DNA of 64,000 bases from JBCBTD01 sp039818825 (GTDB taxonomy: Bacteria > Pseudomonadota > Alphaproteobacteria > Geminicoccales > Geminicoccaceae), in NCBI GenBank assembly GCA_039818825.1, contig JBCBTD010000010.1, forward strand, positions 1 to 64,000, written 5' to 3'. The notes beneath the pieces are model-generated. The model ran no database searches and was not told the origin of the DNA. It saw only the letters and a list, made by a program, of their open reading frames with translations. The position numbers and the translations under genes are program-made. This document shows positions 8,168 to 16,746 of this stretch, one piece after another (the first letter of the stretch is position 1; every line of letters starts with the position of its first letter).

Positions 8168-8932
8168 ATGCCGTCGTCGCGTTCATTCGCCACCGCAACG
8201 TCGATGGTGGCATCGGCTGCGCGCCTACCGTTCGGCATCTTCACCAAGCCGGCCAAGCGCCATCCGGCAGAACTTCTGGTGCTGTACGAATTCGAGGCCT
8301 GCCCGTTCTGCAGGCTGGTTCGCGAGGTGCTGACCGAGCTCGACCTCGACGCCTTGATCCAGCCTTGCCCGAAAGGCGGCACACGCTTTCGGCCGCGCGC
8401 GGTCGAGCTCGGCGGCAAGGCCCAGTTCCCACTGCTCGTCGACCGGGAGGCGGGCGTGACGCTGTTCGAATCGGCGGCGATCATCGAGCATCTGTTCCGG
8501 ACCTATGGCGAGCGGCCAGTGCCGTCGGCTTGGCGGCTGCGCTCGCTCAACGTCATGGCCTCGGGCATCGCCAGCGCCGCTAGGACCGGTGCCGGCAACC
8601 ACGCGCGCCCGAGCCGCGGACCCGACCAGCAGCTGGAACTCTACAGCATCGAAACCAGTCCGTTCGTTCGCCTGGTTCGCGAGCGGCTGTGCGAGCTCGA
8701 GCTGCCTTACGTGCTGCACAGCCTCGGGCGCACCAAAGTCAGCGAATCAATCCCGCCCTTCGTCCGCGCCCGGCTGGGTATCCGGGTCGAGCCGGAGACG
8801 CCGCGCCGGCGCGAGCTGTTGGTCCGCGCCGGCCGGGTCATGGTGCCCTACCTGATCGATCCCAACACCGACACCGAGATGTTCGAATCCCGAGACATCT
8901 GCCGGTATCTGGATGCGACCTACGCCGCCTGA
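8168..8932 (+). CDS. Tandem thioredoxin-fold (GST N-domain / glutaredoxin-like) protein
   Basis: A 254-residue protein made of two glutathione S-transferase N-terminal-like domains. Domain 1 (about residues 37-120) has LYEFEACPFCRLVREVLTEL, with an intact CPFC redox motif, and LFESAAIIEHLFRTYG. Domain 2 (about 158-253) repeats the pattern as LYSIETSPFVRLVRERLCEL and MFESRDICRYLDATYA, but the CPFC position is SPFV, so it has lost both cysteines. No helical GST C-terminal domain is present. ATG 8168 is chosen for a GGAGA upstream and because earlier sequence looks non-coding. Probably a glutathione-dependent reductase with one degenerate domain; substrate unknown. Confidence 0.82.
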   Translation: MPSSRSFATATSMVASAARLPFGIFTKPAKRHPAELLVLYEFEACPFCRLVREVLTELDLDALIQPCPKGGTRFRPRAVELGGKAQFPLLVDREAGVTLFESAAIIEHLFRTYGERPVPSAWRLRSLNVMASGIASAARTGAGNHARPSRGPDQQLELYSIETSPFVRLVRERLCELELPYVLHSLGRTKVSESIPPFVRARLGIRVEPETPRRRELLVRAGRVMVPYLIDPNTDTEMFESRDICRYLDATYAA

Positions 8933-8944
8933 GTGTTGGGCGGC

Positions 8945-9463
8945 TCAGCCAATGATCAGGGTCGTGTCGTCCTCGAAACGGTGGGGCGGGATTTCCAGAT
9001 TCCGGGGTGCTGGGCCTTTGCGAATGCGCCCCGCGCTGTCGTAGTGGGAACCGTGGCAAGCGCAGAAGTAGCCGCCGTAGTCGCCCTTCGTTTCGCCCGG
9101 TTTCTGACCCAGCGGGATGCACCCTAGATGCGTGCAGACGCCGATCTGCACCAGCCATTCGGGGCGCTGGACTCGGGCCGCGTAGGTCTCGGGATCGCGA
9201 TACCTGCTCGGGTCGACGGCTGTGGCACGTGTGATGTCCTCAGGCGTCTGGTGGCGGATCCAGACGGGCTTGCCGCGCCACATCACGGTAACCGCCATGC
9301 CGGGCGCGATCGGCGCGAGGTCGATGCGCACGGTCGACAGCGCCTGCACGTCCGCCGACGGTCCGAGCGAATGGACGAGAGGCCAGGTGCTGAGCGCGGC
9401 ACCCGCCGCCAACCCGCTCCAGCCCGCGATTTCCAGAAAGTCGCGGCGCTCGACGTCATTCAT
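8945..9463 (-). CDS. Rieske iron-sulfur protein (ubiquinol-cytochrome c reductase type)
   Basis: A 172-residue Rieske protein of the cytochrome bc1 type. The N terminus RRDFLEIAGWSGLAAGAAL is a twin-arginine signal-anchor. Box I is CTHLGC (110-115) and box II CACHGSH (134-140), supplying the 2Fe-2S ligands Cys110, His112, Cys134, His137 and the Cys115-Cys136 disulfide. ATG 9463 is chosen because GGAG sits six bases upstream; in-frame ATGs at 9469 and 9475 overlap that site. In the bc1 complex it carries electrons from ubiquinol to cytochrome c1. Cytochrome b and c1 genes, normally adjacent, are absent here: the neighbours are a GST-like gene and DUF2892, so it may be a second, orphan Rieske subunit. 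Confidence 0.93.
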   Translation of the reverse strand: MNDVERRDFLEIAGWSGLAAGAALSTWPLVHSLGPSADVQALSTVRIDLAPIAPGMAVTVMWRGKPVWIRHQTPEDITRATAVDPSRYRDPETYAARVQRPEWLVQIGVCTHLGCIPLGQKPGETKGDYGGYFCACHGSHYDSAGRIRKGPAPRNLEIPPHRFEDDTTLIIG

Positions 9464-9549
9464 CACCATCTCCATGGTCAAGCTGAAAGTCCCGCCCGCG
9501 TCGTCCGGTCCGGGCTGGCACCGGAGGACGCGCCTGCGGGCAACGGCGC

Positions 9550-9753
9550 TCAGCCCTGTTTTGCGGTAGAGCCGAGCTTGCAAGTGCGGGTGCCGAACAG
9601 GCTGTAGGCCGGGCAGACACCGACCAACGCCGTGAACAGCGGGACCAGCCCGACCCATCCCCAAGCGGTCTGGGGGCCGACGAAGACGAGGCTGATCAAC
9701 AGGAGGCCGATCGAGGCACGCGCGAGCCGATCGACCGTTCCGACGTTCTTCAT
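9550..9753 (-). CDS. DUF2892 (YgaP membrane-domain-like) protein
   Basis: A 67-residue two-helix membrane protein: NVGTVDRLARASIGLLLISL leads into the first span, and WVGLVPLFTALVGVCPAYSLFGTRTC is the second, with the conserved cysteines of this family. The domain is found fused to rhodanese in YgaP or alone in sulfur- or redox-handling clusters. ATG 9753 has GGAGG ten bases upstream. It lies between a Crp/Fnr regulator (78 bases upstream) and the Rieske gene (86 bases downstream), all on one strand, so the three may be co-transcribed. No rhodanese is present. Confidence 0.85.
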   Translation of the reverse strand: MKNVGTVDRLARASIGLLLISLVFVGPQTAWGWVGLVPLFTALVGVCPAYSLFGTRTCKLGSTAKQG

Positions 9754-9830
9754 GACGGGGTTCCTCCATGGGTTCGTTGGAGGAACAGGTTGCGCGAACG
9801 GCGGGACGGCTGTCGGTGACAAAGGCACCG

Positions 9831-10508
9831 TCAGGACGAGCCGGCGAGGCCCCCCAGAGCGGCTGCGTCCAGGATGTCGATGCGGCCGCGGCTGCGCCTT
9901 ATCCAGCCATGGCGCTCGAACTCGCGCAGCTGCCGGCTGACGACCTCGCGTGCCGTTCCCAGCTCGACGGCGAGGTCTTGATGGGTGACCGACAGCGCGT
10001 CCGACGAACCCTTGAGCGCCAACAACCGCTCGGCGAGCCGAACGTCGACGTGGCCGAACGCCACCTCCTCGACCAGCAGCAGGAGATCGGTGAGCCGGCT
10101 GGCGTAGGCTTTGAAGACGAAGTTGCGAAACGCGGCGGATTCCGCCAACAAACGGTCGAAGCACGCGCGCGGGACGACCAACGCCGCGACCTCGCTTTCG
10201 GTGATCGCTTCCGCTGCGTAGGCCTCGTGAGCCAACAGGCAGGCGGTGGTCAGCACGCAGGTATCGCCGCCACCGATCCGGTAGAGCACGATCTCGCGGC
10301 CGGACTCCGCGATCTGTTGGACGCGCACCTGACCGCGGGTCAAGATGATGTAGTGGTCGCAGGGCGTGCCGGCCTCGAACACCTTGGCTCCAAGCGGCAG
10401 GATCAAACGCTGCGCGGATTCGGTGAGGATCCGCAAGCAAGGCGCGTCGAGCGCGTGCAGGGCAGCCCGTTCGTCGTCGGCTTCGTCCGGCACGGTGCTC
10501 ACTTTCAT
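9831..10508 (-). CDS. Crp/Fnr-family transcriptional regulator
   Basis: A 225-residue regulator with an N-terminal cyclic-nucleotide-binding-like fold (LILPLGAKVFEAGTPCDHYI, then GGGDTCVLTTACLLA) and a C-terminal winged helix whose recognition helix region is DLAVELGTAREVVSRQLREF. The FNR-type N-terminal cysteine cluster is missing; single cysteines occur near residues 23 and 49. This form commonly accompanies DUF2892 and sulfur or redox genes, which agrees with the DUF2892 gene 78 bases downstream. ATG 10508 begins the domain; a much longer open frame upstream is only the antisense of the oxidoreductase gene. The inducing signal is unknown. Confidence 0.9.
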   Translation of the reverse strand: MKVSTVPDEADDERAALHALDAPCLRILTESAQRLILPLGAKVFEAGTPCDHYIILTRGQVRVQQIAESGREIVLYRIGGGDTCVLTTACLLAHEAYAAEAITESEVAALVVPRACFDRLLAESAAFRNFVFKAYASRLTDLLLLVEEVAFGHVDVRLAERLLALKGSSDALSVTHQDLAVELGTAREVVSRQLREFERHGWIRRSRGRIDILDAAALGGLAGSS

Positions 10509-10745
10509 GCTGGTTACTCTACGCCATGTCTCGCCGATCGGCATGTCCTGCACGAAACCCGCAGATCGATTCTGACCCCAAGAATGATGTCTGGGGCGGT
10601 TGACACCGGACGGGCACCCTACTGGCCCGCTTGGGCAGCGTGGTGGCGCTGCATCGATCGGCACGCTACATCGAGATGCCGGTTCTCGATCGGGGAAGCG
10701 GGTGACAGGCGGCCGGGTCAACGGGCGCTGGGGGCTCGCGGGGCA

Positions 10746-11852
10746 ATGAGCATGATGGTGCAGCGCTATGGCCTGATCGGCTGCGGCATGATGGGCCGGG
10801 AGCACGTCCGCAACCTGCAGCTGTTGCCGGACACGGCCGTCACGGCGATCGCGGATCCCGACCCCGAGCAGCGGGCGCTGGACCTCGAGCTGGTACCGGG
10901 AGCGGTCGTCACGGGCGATCACAAGGCGCTCTTGGACCGCGACGACGTCGACGTGGTGATCGTCGCCAGCCCCAATCACGTCCACCGCACGGCTCTTGCC
11001 GACGTCTTCACCGCACGGCCGCGCCCGGTGCTGATCGAGAAGCCGCTCGCGGCCACCGTCGACGATGCCGCCTGGATCGCCAGCCGCGCCGCTGCTTGGC
11101 CGGCGCCGGTCTGGACGGCGATGGAGTATCGCTACATGCCGCCCGTGGCGGCGCTGCTCGACGCGCTTGGCGACGGCACCGCGGGCCGGGTCCGAATGCT
11201 CACGATCCGCGAGCACCGGTTCCCGTTCCTCGACAAGGTCGGCCACTGGAACCGCTTCAACCACCTGACCGGTGGCACCCTGGTCGAGAAGTGCTGCCAC
11301 TTCTTCGACCTCATGCGGCTGATCCTCGCCGACGAGCCGGTCAGGGTGTTCGCCTCGGGCGCGCTCGACGTGAACTACCAGGACGAGCGCTACGCCGACG
11401 GCGTGCCCGACGTCATCGACAACGCCTACGTCATCGTCGAGTTCGCAAGAGGCGCCCGGGCGATGCTCGAGCTCTGCATGTTCGCCGAGGGTGCCTGGTG
11501 GCAGGAGGAAATCCAGGCGATCGGCGATCGCGGCCGGGTGACGGCGCGCGTGCCGGGGCCGGCGCGCTTCTGGCCGGGTGGCGTGGAGCGGGCAGGCGAA
11601 GTGGAGATCGCCCTGCGGTCGCCCAAGGGACCCGTGACCCGCACCATCGACGTCGATCCGGCGGTGCTCCACGCCGGTGACCACCACGGGAGCACCTACT
11701 TTCAGCATCAGCGCTTCCAAAGGACCGTGCGCGACGGCACCCCTGTGGAAGTGAGCGCCGCCGACGGTCTCGCGGCCGTGGTCATGGGCGCCGCCGCCGA
11801 GCGCTCCGCGCGGACTGGCATGCCTGTCACCATCGCCGAGGTGGCGGCCTGA
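10746..11852 (+). CDS. Gfo/Idh/MocA-family oxidoreductase
   Basis: A 368-residue NAD(P)-dependent sugar or polyol dehydrogenase. The Rossmann start is GLIGCGMMGREHVRN, followed by VIVASPNHVHRTALAD and the family's IEKPLAATVDDA, which includes the catalytic Lys of the EKP motif. The C-terminal domain has GTLVEKCCHFFDLMRLI, with a histidine expected to act in catalysis. Members oxidise inositols, glucose derivatives or amino sugars; the substrate cannot be told. Start ATG 10746 (followed by two more in-frame ATGs) was taken because coding character begins there, although the frame stays open for nearly 1 kb upstream, antisense to the Crp/Fnr gene. It ends in a strong stem-loop. Confidence 0.9.
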   Translation: MSMMVQRYGLIGCGMMGREHVRNLQLLPDTAVTAIADPDPEQRALDLELVPGAVVTGDHKALLDRDDVDVVIVASPNHVHRTALADVFTARPRPVLIEKPLAATVDDAAWIASRAAAWPAPVWTAMEYRYMPPVAALLDALGDGTAGRVRMLTIREHRFPFLDKVGHWNRFNHLTGGTLVEKCCHFFDLMRLILADEPVRVFASGALDVNYQDERYADGVPDVIDNAYVIVEFARGARAMLELCMFAEGAWWQEEIQAIGDRGRVTARVPGPARFWPGGVERAGEVEIALRSPKGPVTRTIDVDPAVLHAGDHHGSTYFQHQRFQRTVRDGTPVEVSAADGLAAVVMGAAAERSARTGMPVTIAEVAA

Positions 11853-11877
11853 TACCGTGGATCGGCCCGCCACGGTA
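11853..11877 (+). terminator. Stem-loop directly after the oxidoreductase stop
   Basis: TACCGTGG (11853-11860) and CCACGGTA (11870-11877) pair perfectly over eight base pairs with a nine-base loop, starting on the base after the stop codon. There is no T-tract, so it may end transcription inefficiently or protect the 3' end. Confidence 0.55.
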
Positions 11878-12176
11878 GCGAGGGTGTCTGCGGGCGCGCC
11901 GCACTGGCGCAATCAGAAGATGTCGATGGGGCATGCGGCGCGCTGGCAGGTGGGAGGCCATGCGTGACAAGAATGCGAACGGTTCCTTCGCCATTGCGCC
12001 ACGATGGACGTACGCAAGACCGCGATGCCTCACTCACCCGCGCTTCGAGATCCACATATCTGAACAGCGCTCCCGCCTTGGTCTCCCCGCCCCGCGTCAC
12101 TCCTCCAGACCCGTCGTACGAGACGGATCGAATCACGGCCAAAGCGCTCCGAACAGGGGTTTTCAGCGACCTGTAG

Positions 12177-12463
12177 GTGTTGCCCACCGCAATGTATGTC
12201 TCGGAGATCCCCATGGATCTGCCCGACGGCGAACGCTTCGGCATTCGGTGCCGCGAGGCTACGACCCGGACCGGTACGAAGTCATCTCCACGCAACCGGA
12301 GCTTGGCGCAGGCGCTTCGGGCACCGATCAGTTGCTGTGGTACGCGACGAACAAGCACGCGCTGATCGAGGTCCACGTCGATCTGCCTTCAGGCGCGGCG
12401 GAGGCGATCCTGCCCCCGCCCGAGAGTCCGTTCTACGCCGGCCGTCAGGTTCCCCTCTTCTGA
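12177..12463 (+). pseudogene. Frameshifted small gene, unknown family
   Basis: One frame starting near 12192 reads MYVSEIPMDLPDGERFGIR and then turns into nonsense. The next frame from about 12252 to the stop at 12463 reads GYDPDRYEVISTQPELGAGA, then GTDQLLWYATNKHALIEVHV and ends ESPFYAGRQVPLF. Joined at about 12245-12255, the two pieces give one plausible protein of about 85-90 residues, so a single-base change seems to have broken the gene. A perfect stem-loop begins ten bases after the stop, which supports that this was a transcribed unit. I do not recognise the family. A sequencing error is the main alternative. Confidence 0.45.
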
Positions 12464-12472
12464 CACCAGCAA

Positions 12473-12500
12473 GGACGTCGGCCTACGCTAGACGACGTCC
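12473..12500 (+). terminator. Stem-loop terminator after the frameshifted gene
   Basis: GGACGTCG (12473-12480) and CGACGTCC (12493-12500) are perfect complements with a 12-base loop, ten bases past the stop at 12463. No T-run follows. Between here and 12700 no further gene is seen. Confidence 0.5.
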
Positions 12501-12699
12501 TCCCGGAGCTTCGAACCGAGCGTTGCCCTCCCAGCTGGGCGCGTCACGTCCGCCATCGGGGGTGTCTCGGTCGAGCAAGCACCACCACCCCATGGCTCGA
12601 AAAGGCCGACTTCGGCCATCCGGCTTGCGTCTTCGGATCGCGCCGGTGTACGAGCGGCCCGGCGAACGGCGTGTGGGCGAGCGCTGTGGGAGGGGCTGA

Positions 12700-12888
12700 A
12701 TGGGGCTGGAGCTAGGGTTGTTCGGGATCGTCGTCCTGCTGACGACCATCTACGCGCTGCTGCACGTCTTCAGCAGTACCAGCACGATCTTCGCCAAGTC
12801 GCTCTGGGCGGTGGGCATCCTGGTGTTCCCGATCGTCGGCTTTCTGGTGTGGCTGGTGGTGGGACCGCGGGCGCCGCGCCGGGCCTGA
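12700..12888 (+). CDS. Small PLDc_N-type two-span membrane protein
   Basis: A 62-residue protein with two hydrophobic helices. The second, LWAVGILVFPIVGFLVWLVV followed by GPR, matches the phospholipase D-nuclease N-terminal (PLDc_N) module, which is an anchor often found alone in bacteria. No catalytic HKD motif is present. ATG 12700 follows GGGAGGGG by a few bases. It lies 28 bases before the SDR gene and may be co-transcribed with it. Role unknown. Confidence 0.75.
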   Translation: MGLELGLFGIVVLLTTIYALLHVFSSTSTIFAKSLWAVGILVFPIVGFLVWLVVGPRAPRRA

Positions 12889-12916
12889 ACAGCCAACGGG
12901 CAGCAGAGGTGGCGAC

Positions 12917-13624
12917 ATGACGGATCGGGTGGCGATCAGCGGTGCCGCCGGTGGCATCGGCGCTGCGCTGGCGCGCCGCCTGCACGCCGAGGGCCTCGAG
13001 CTGCTGCTTTTGGACCGCCCCGGGAGCGGCCTCGGCGACCTCGCGGTCGAGCTGGCGGCGCCGGCCTTCGCTGGAACGTTCACCGATGCAACGAGCTGCC
13101 GCGAGGCGCTGGCGACGGTCAGCGGCCCGATCTACGGCTTCGTCCACCTAGCCGGCGTGTTCGAGTCCGACCCGGCCTTGGCCGACGATCCGACGGTGTG
13201 GGACCGGGCGATGACCAACAACCTGCAGAACGCTTATGCCTTCGCCACCGCCATGGTGGAGCGCTGGCCGGCGGGCCGCATGGGGCGGTTGGTGTTCACC
13301 TCGTCGCTGGCGTTCCGCCGCGGTGCGGTCGACTACGTCGCCTACTCCAGCGCCAAGGGTGGCCTCGTCGGCATGACCCGGGCGCTGGCACGCCGCTTTC
13401 GCCACGTCGCGACCGTCAACGCTCTCGCGCCCGGCATCATCACCACGTCGATGCCGGCGCCGGTGATCGCCAAGTCCGAAGCCAAATTGCTGGCCGAGAT
13501 CCCTCTCGGTCGCTTCGGCGCGCCCGAGGAAGTTGCTGCCGTCATCCGCTTCTTGTTGAGTGATGATGCAAGTTATGTCACGGGTCAGACAATCAATGTC
13601 GACGGTGGGCAAGTGATGGCCTGA
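12917..13624 (+). CDS. Short-chain dehydrogenase/reductase
   Basis: A classical 235-residue SDR. Cofactor motif SGAAGGIGAALARRL at residues 8-22; the acidic residue after beta-2 is LLLLDRPGSG, which favours NAD(H); VHLAGVFES replaces the usual NNAG region; FTSSLAFRRGAVDYVAYSSA with the following Lys gives the Ser-Tyr-Lys triad; the C terminus has SYVTGQTINVDGG. It precedes a TRAP transporter operon by 36 bases to the small subunit, so the enzyme probably oxidises the imported solute or a product of it (sugar acid or polyol derivative). Specificity is not readable. Confidence 0.9.
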   Translation: MTDRVAISGAAGGIGAALARRLHAEGLELLLLDRPGSGLGDLAVELAAPAFAGTFTDATSCREALATVSGPIYGFVHLAGVFESDPALADDPTVWDRAMTNNLQNAYAFATAMVERWPAGRMGRLVFTSSLAFRRGAVDYVAYSSAKGGLVGMTRALARRFRHVATVNALAPGIITTSMPAPVIAKSEAKLLAEIPLGRFGAPEEVAAVIRFLLSDDASYVTGQTINVDGGQVMA

Positions 13625-13660
13625 CCGTTGCCTCCGGGTCCGCAAACGATCGGCTCCGGA

Positions 13661-14308
13661 ATGCGGATCGGGAGGCTCATGGTTCGCTTGCTCACGGGCG
13701 TGATCGTCGCGCTTCGCGCCGTCAACCGCGCGGTGGAATGGGCGTTGAAGCCGCTCGTAGCACTCTGCGTCACCGCGATGCTGGCGACCGTGGTCTGGAC
13801 CGTCGCCGCCAGGCTGAGCGGCATCTCTGCGCCCTGGACCGAAAAGGTCATGCTGATCCTCTTGCCGGCGCTGGCGTTCCTGGTCGCTCCCATCGCCTAC
13901 CGCCGCGGCGCCAACGTCAGCCTCGACATGTTGGTCAACGCCATGCCGGCGCGTCTGGCCCGGGCCCATCTCCTCGGCGTGCACGTGCTGATCGGCGTGA
14001 TCTTGCTCGTGGCGCTCGACCTCACCTTGCGAAAGGTCGGCGTCGCACCACTCTACCTCGATCCGCTGCTCGCAGCACTCGGCATCGATCTCACCTCGAT
14101 CCGCCCCTTCCGCGCGCCGATCAAGATCCCCGTGCTCGGCATCGAATGGCGCACCGTCTACCTGATCATGCCGGCCAGCGTCGCCCTCATGCTGCTCGCC
14201 AACGTCGAGCTGATCGGCCGCTATCTCCTCGGCCTGTTCGATCCGCACGACCAGCTGGTCAGACCGGTGCGGAGCTTCGATCAGGCTCACGCGAACGTCG
14301 GGGAATAG
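13661..14308 (+). CDS. TRAP transporter small permease (DctQ type)
   Basis: A 215-residue DctQ subunit with four predicted membrane spans, e.g. PLVALCVTAMLATVVWTVAA and VMLILLPALAFLVAPIAYRR; the segment after span 2, RRGANVSLDMLVNAMP, is the family signature. It forms the membrane complex with DctM (encoded four bases downstream) and receives solute from DctP. ATG 13661 was taken as start; TTG 13628 and ATG 13679 are alternatives. This is the longer DctQ form, with a loop between spans 3 and 4 (IDLTSIRPFRAPIKIP). Confidence 0.88.
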   Translation: MRIGRLMVRLLTGVIVALRAVNRAVEWALKPLVALCVTAMLATVVWTVAARLSGISAPWTEKVMLILLPALAFLVAPIAYRRGANVSLDMLVNAMPARLARAHLLGVHVLIGVILLVALDLTLRKVGVAPLYLDPLLAALGIDLTSIRPFRAPIKIPVLGIEWRTVYLIMPASVALMLLANVELIGRYLLGLFDPHDQLVRPVRSFDQAHANVGE

Positions 14309-14312
14309 GCTC

Positions 14313-15617
14313 GTGCAGACCGCCTTCCTCTGGCTTTTTCTCACCTCCCTGTTCATCGGCATTCCCGTCGTCTTCGGTCTCCTCGCTGCTTCGGGCGTGG
14401 TGCTGTTTTGGGACCTGGGCGACAGCTTCGAGCCGCGAGACCTCAACTCGATCCTCTCGCAAGTCTTCTCGGGCATGTCGTCGGTGCCGCTGATGGCGCT
14501 GCCGATGTTCATTCTTGCCGGCGAGATCATGAACCGCGGCGGCATCACCCAGCGGTTGGTGCACTTCTCTCAGACCCTGGTCGGCCACGTCCGCGGCGGC
14601 CTCGCCCACGTCAACATCATGTCGTCGATCCTCTTCTCCGGGCTTTCGGGATCGGCGGTCGCCGACACCTCGGCCCTGGGCTCGATGCTGATCCCGGCGA
14701 TGGAGAAGAACGGCTACACGACGCGCTTCGCTGCCGCCGTCACCGCCGCCTCGTCGGTGATCGGCCCGATCATCCCGCCCTCGGGCATCATGATCATCTA
14801 CGCCTTCATCATGGGCGTCAGCCCGGCGGCGCTTTTCGCCGGCGGTATCGTCCCAGGCCTGATGATCGGCGCCGGCCTTATGGCGATGAGCTATTACTTG
14901 GCGATCCGCAACGACTTCCCGATCGCCAGCGAGCGGGCGACTTGGTGCGACGTCGCCGCCGCGGGCCGCCAGACCCTGTGGCCCATGCTCACGCCGGTCA
15001 TCCTTCTGGGCGGCATTCTCACCGGGTTCTTCACCCCCACGGAAGCTGCCGGCATCGCCGCCGCCTACGCGCTGATCGTCGCCCTCTTCGTCATCCGCAC
15101 GCTCCGGTTCGACGAGCTGCCGCGCCTGTTCTTCAAAGCCGGCGTCGCGTCGGGGATCATCCTCTTCCTGATCGGCGCGTCCAAGGCCTTCTCCTGGGTT
15201 GCCGACCAGGTCGGTGCCGCGGCGATGCTCTCGGAGTTCGTGCTGAGCTTGACCGAGAACCCGTATCTGCTGCTGTTTTTCGTCAACATCATGTTGTTCG
15301 TCGTCGGCATGTTCCTCGACGCCGGGCCGGCGATCCTGATCCTCGGGCCGATCCTCTCCGACGTGTTCGTCGACGACCTCGGCCTGGACCCGGTGCACTT
15401 CGCGATCATCATGTGCGTCAACGTCACCGTCGGTCTGGCCACACCGCCCATGGGGCTGGTGCTGTTCGTCGCAGCATCGGTATCGGGCGAACGGGTGGAA
15501 GCCATCGCCAAGGCGATGCTACCGTTCCTGGCAGTGGAGATTGCGATCATCTTTCTCATCACCTTCGTGCCAGACTTCGTCCTGGTCCTGCCGCGCCTCA
15601 TGGGTTTGCACAACTAG
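14313..15617 (+). CDS. TRAP transporter large permease (DctM type)
   Basis: A 434-residue DctM subunit with about 11-12 hydrophobic segments, the sodium-driven transport unit. Visible family motifs are VPLMALPMFILAGEIMNRGG, SGLSGSAVADTSALGSMLIP, IGPIIPPSGIMIIYAF and, in the second half, TPTEAAGIAAAYALIV and GLATPPMGLVLFVAAS. GTG 14313 starts the gene with GGGGAA upstream. It lies between dctQ (4 bases) and dctP (18 bases). Energy source is a sodium or proton gradient in known members. Confidence 0.93.
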   Translation: MQTAFLWLFLTSLFIGIPVVFGLLAASGVVLFWDLGDSFEPRDLNSILSQVFSGMSSVPLMALPMFILAGEIMNRGGITQRLVHFSQTLVGHVRGGLAHVNIMSSILFSGLSGSAVADTSALGSMLIPAMEKNGYTTRFAAAVTAASSVIGPIIPPSGIMIIYAFIMGVSPAALFAGGIVPGLMIGAGLMAMSYYLAIRNDFPIASERATWCDVAAAGRQTLWPMLTPVILLGGILTGFFTPTEAAGIAAAYALIVALFVIRTLRFDELPRLFFKAGVASGIILFLIGASKAFSWVADQVGAAAMLSEFVLSLTENPYLLLFFVNIMLFVVGMFLDAGPAILILGPILSDVFVDDLGLDPVHFAIIMCVNVTVGLATPPMGLVLFVAASVSGERVEAIAKAMLPFLAVEIAIIFLITFVPDFVLVLPRLMGLHN

Positions 15618-15635
15618 AACAGGGAGCCTGACCTC

Positions 15636-16739
15636 ATGACCCGTACCGCCCCGGCGGCGCCCGCCGCCAAATCCGTCGTCACCGCGGCGCCCGCCGCCGC
15701 ACTCGTCAAGGCGGCGCTCGCCGCCGCACTCCTCGCCACGACGGCGTTGCCCGCGTTGGCCGAGGCCGAGCACACCATCAAGATCGCCTTTCTCGGTTCC
15801 GAGGACGACGAGGACTTCGACGGCTCGTTGGTCTTCAAGAACTACGTCGAGAGCGCGTCCAACGGCGCCATCGAGGTCGAGGTCTACCCGAACGGCCGCT
15901 TCTGCTCGAACGCCGATGAGTGCTCCGAAGCGCTGCTCGATGGTCGCCTCGAAGTTTACATCACCACCAATGGCGGCCTCGCCGGCTGGTATCCGCCAGC
16001 CCAGTTTCTCGACCTGCCCTATCTGTTTCCGGGCGATCGCGTGGCGGAATGCGTGTTCGACGGCCCGCTGACGGCCAAGCTCCGTGATGCCGTGCTGAAC
16101 GATGTCGGTGCTGCACGGCTGATGGCCGTGTCCAACACCGGCGGCTGGCGCAACATCGCGACCACGAGCACGCAAGTGAAGTCGCCAGCCGACGTCCAGG
16201 GTCTGAAGCTCCGAACCATCGGCGCCGACATCCAGATCGAACTCGTGAAGGCCATGGGTGGCAGCCCGACGCCGATCGCCTGGCCCGAGGTCTACACCTC
16301 GCTCGGCACCGGCGTGGTCGAGGGCACGAAGAACGGCATCACCGACATCGTCAACATGCAATTCCAGGACCACCTCGACTACATCGTCCTCGACGGCCAC
16401 GCCTACATGGGTGCCTTGTGGTGGATGAACGAGGACGCCTTCCAGGGCCTCGACGACGACCAAAAGCGCATCGTCTACGACGGCTTTCAGGAGCTGAAGC
16501 ACACGGCACGCGTCATGCCCAAGCGGAAGGCGGTCGAGGCGTTCCAGGCGTTCACCGATGCCGGCGGCACGGTCTACACGCCGACCGCCGAGGAGCGTGC
16601 CGCCTTCCAGGAGGCGGCACAGCCGGTGTGGGACTGGTACGCCAGCAACTTCGGCGACGAGTGGATCACGGCCGCGACCGAAGCGGTGGCAGCTTGTGAG
16701 GCGCAGCTCGACGAAGAGTTCCAAGCGGCGAGCCAGTAG
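15636..16739 (+). CDS. TRAP transporter solute-binding protein (DctP type)
   Basis: A 367-residue periplasmic binding protein. An unusually long alanine-rich signal region (VVTAAPAAALVKAALAAALL ending at ALAEAEH) exports it. The binding-site region carries the conserved arginine in GLKLRTIGADIQIELVKAMG, which normally pairs with a solute carboxylate, and TPIAWPEVYTSLGTGVVEG, the DctP signature. Thus the solute is probably a carboxylic acid. It is the last gene of the SDR-DctQ-DctM-DctP operon and is followed by a strong stem-loop at 16747. Confidence 0.92.
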   Translation: MTRTAPAAPAAKSVVTAAPAAALVKAALAAALLATTALPALAEAEHTIKIAFLGSEDDEDFDGSLVFKNYVESASNGAIEVEVYPNGRFCSNADECSEALLDGRLEVYITTNGGLAGWYPPAQFLDLPYLFPGDRVAECVFDGPLTAKLRDAVLNDVGAARLMAVSNTGGWRNIATTSTQVKSPADVQGLKLRTIGADIQIELVKAMGGSPTPIAWPEVYTSLGTGVVEGTKNGITDIVNMQFQDHLDYIVLDGHAYMGALWWMNEDAFQGLDDDQKRIVYDGFQELKHTARVMPKRKAVEAFQAFTDAGGTVYTPTAEERAAFQEAAQPVWDWYASNFGDEWITAATEAVAACEAQLDEEFQAASQ

Positions 16740-16746
16740 CAGGGGA

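Noticed and set aside
9768..10745. Long N-terminal extension of the Gfo/Idh/MocA protein
   Set aside because: The frame is open only because it lies antisense to the Crp/Fnr gene; family homology begins at 10746.
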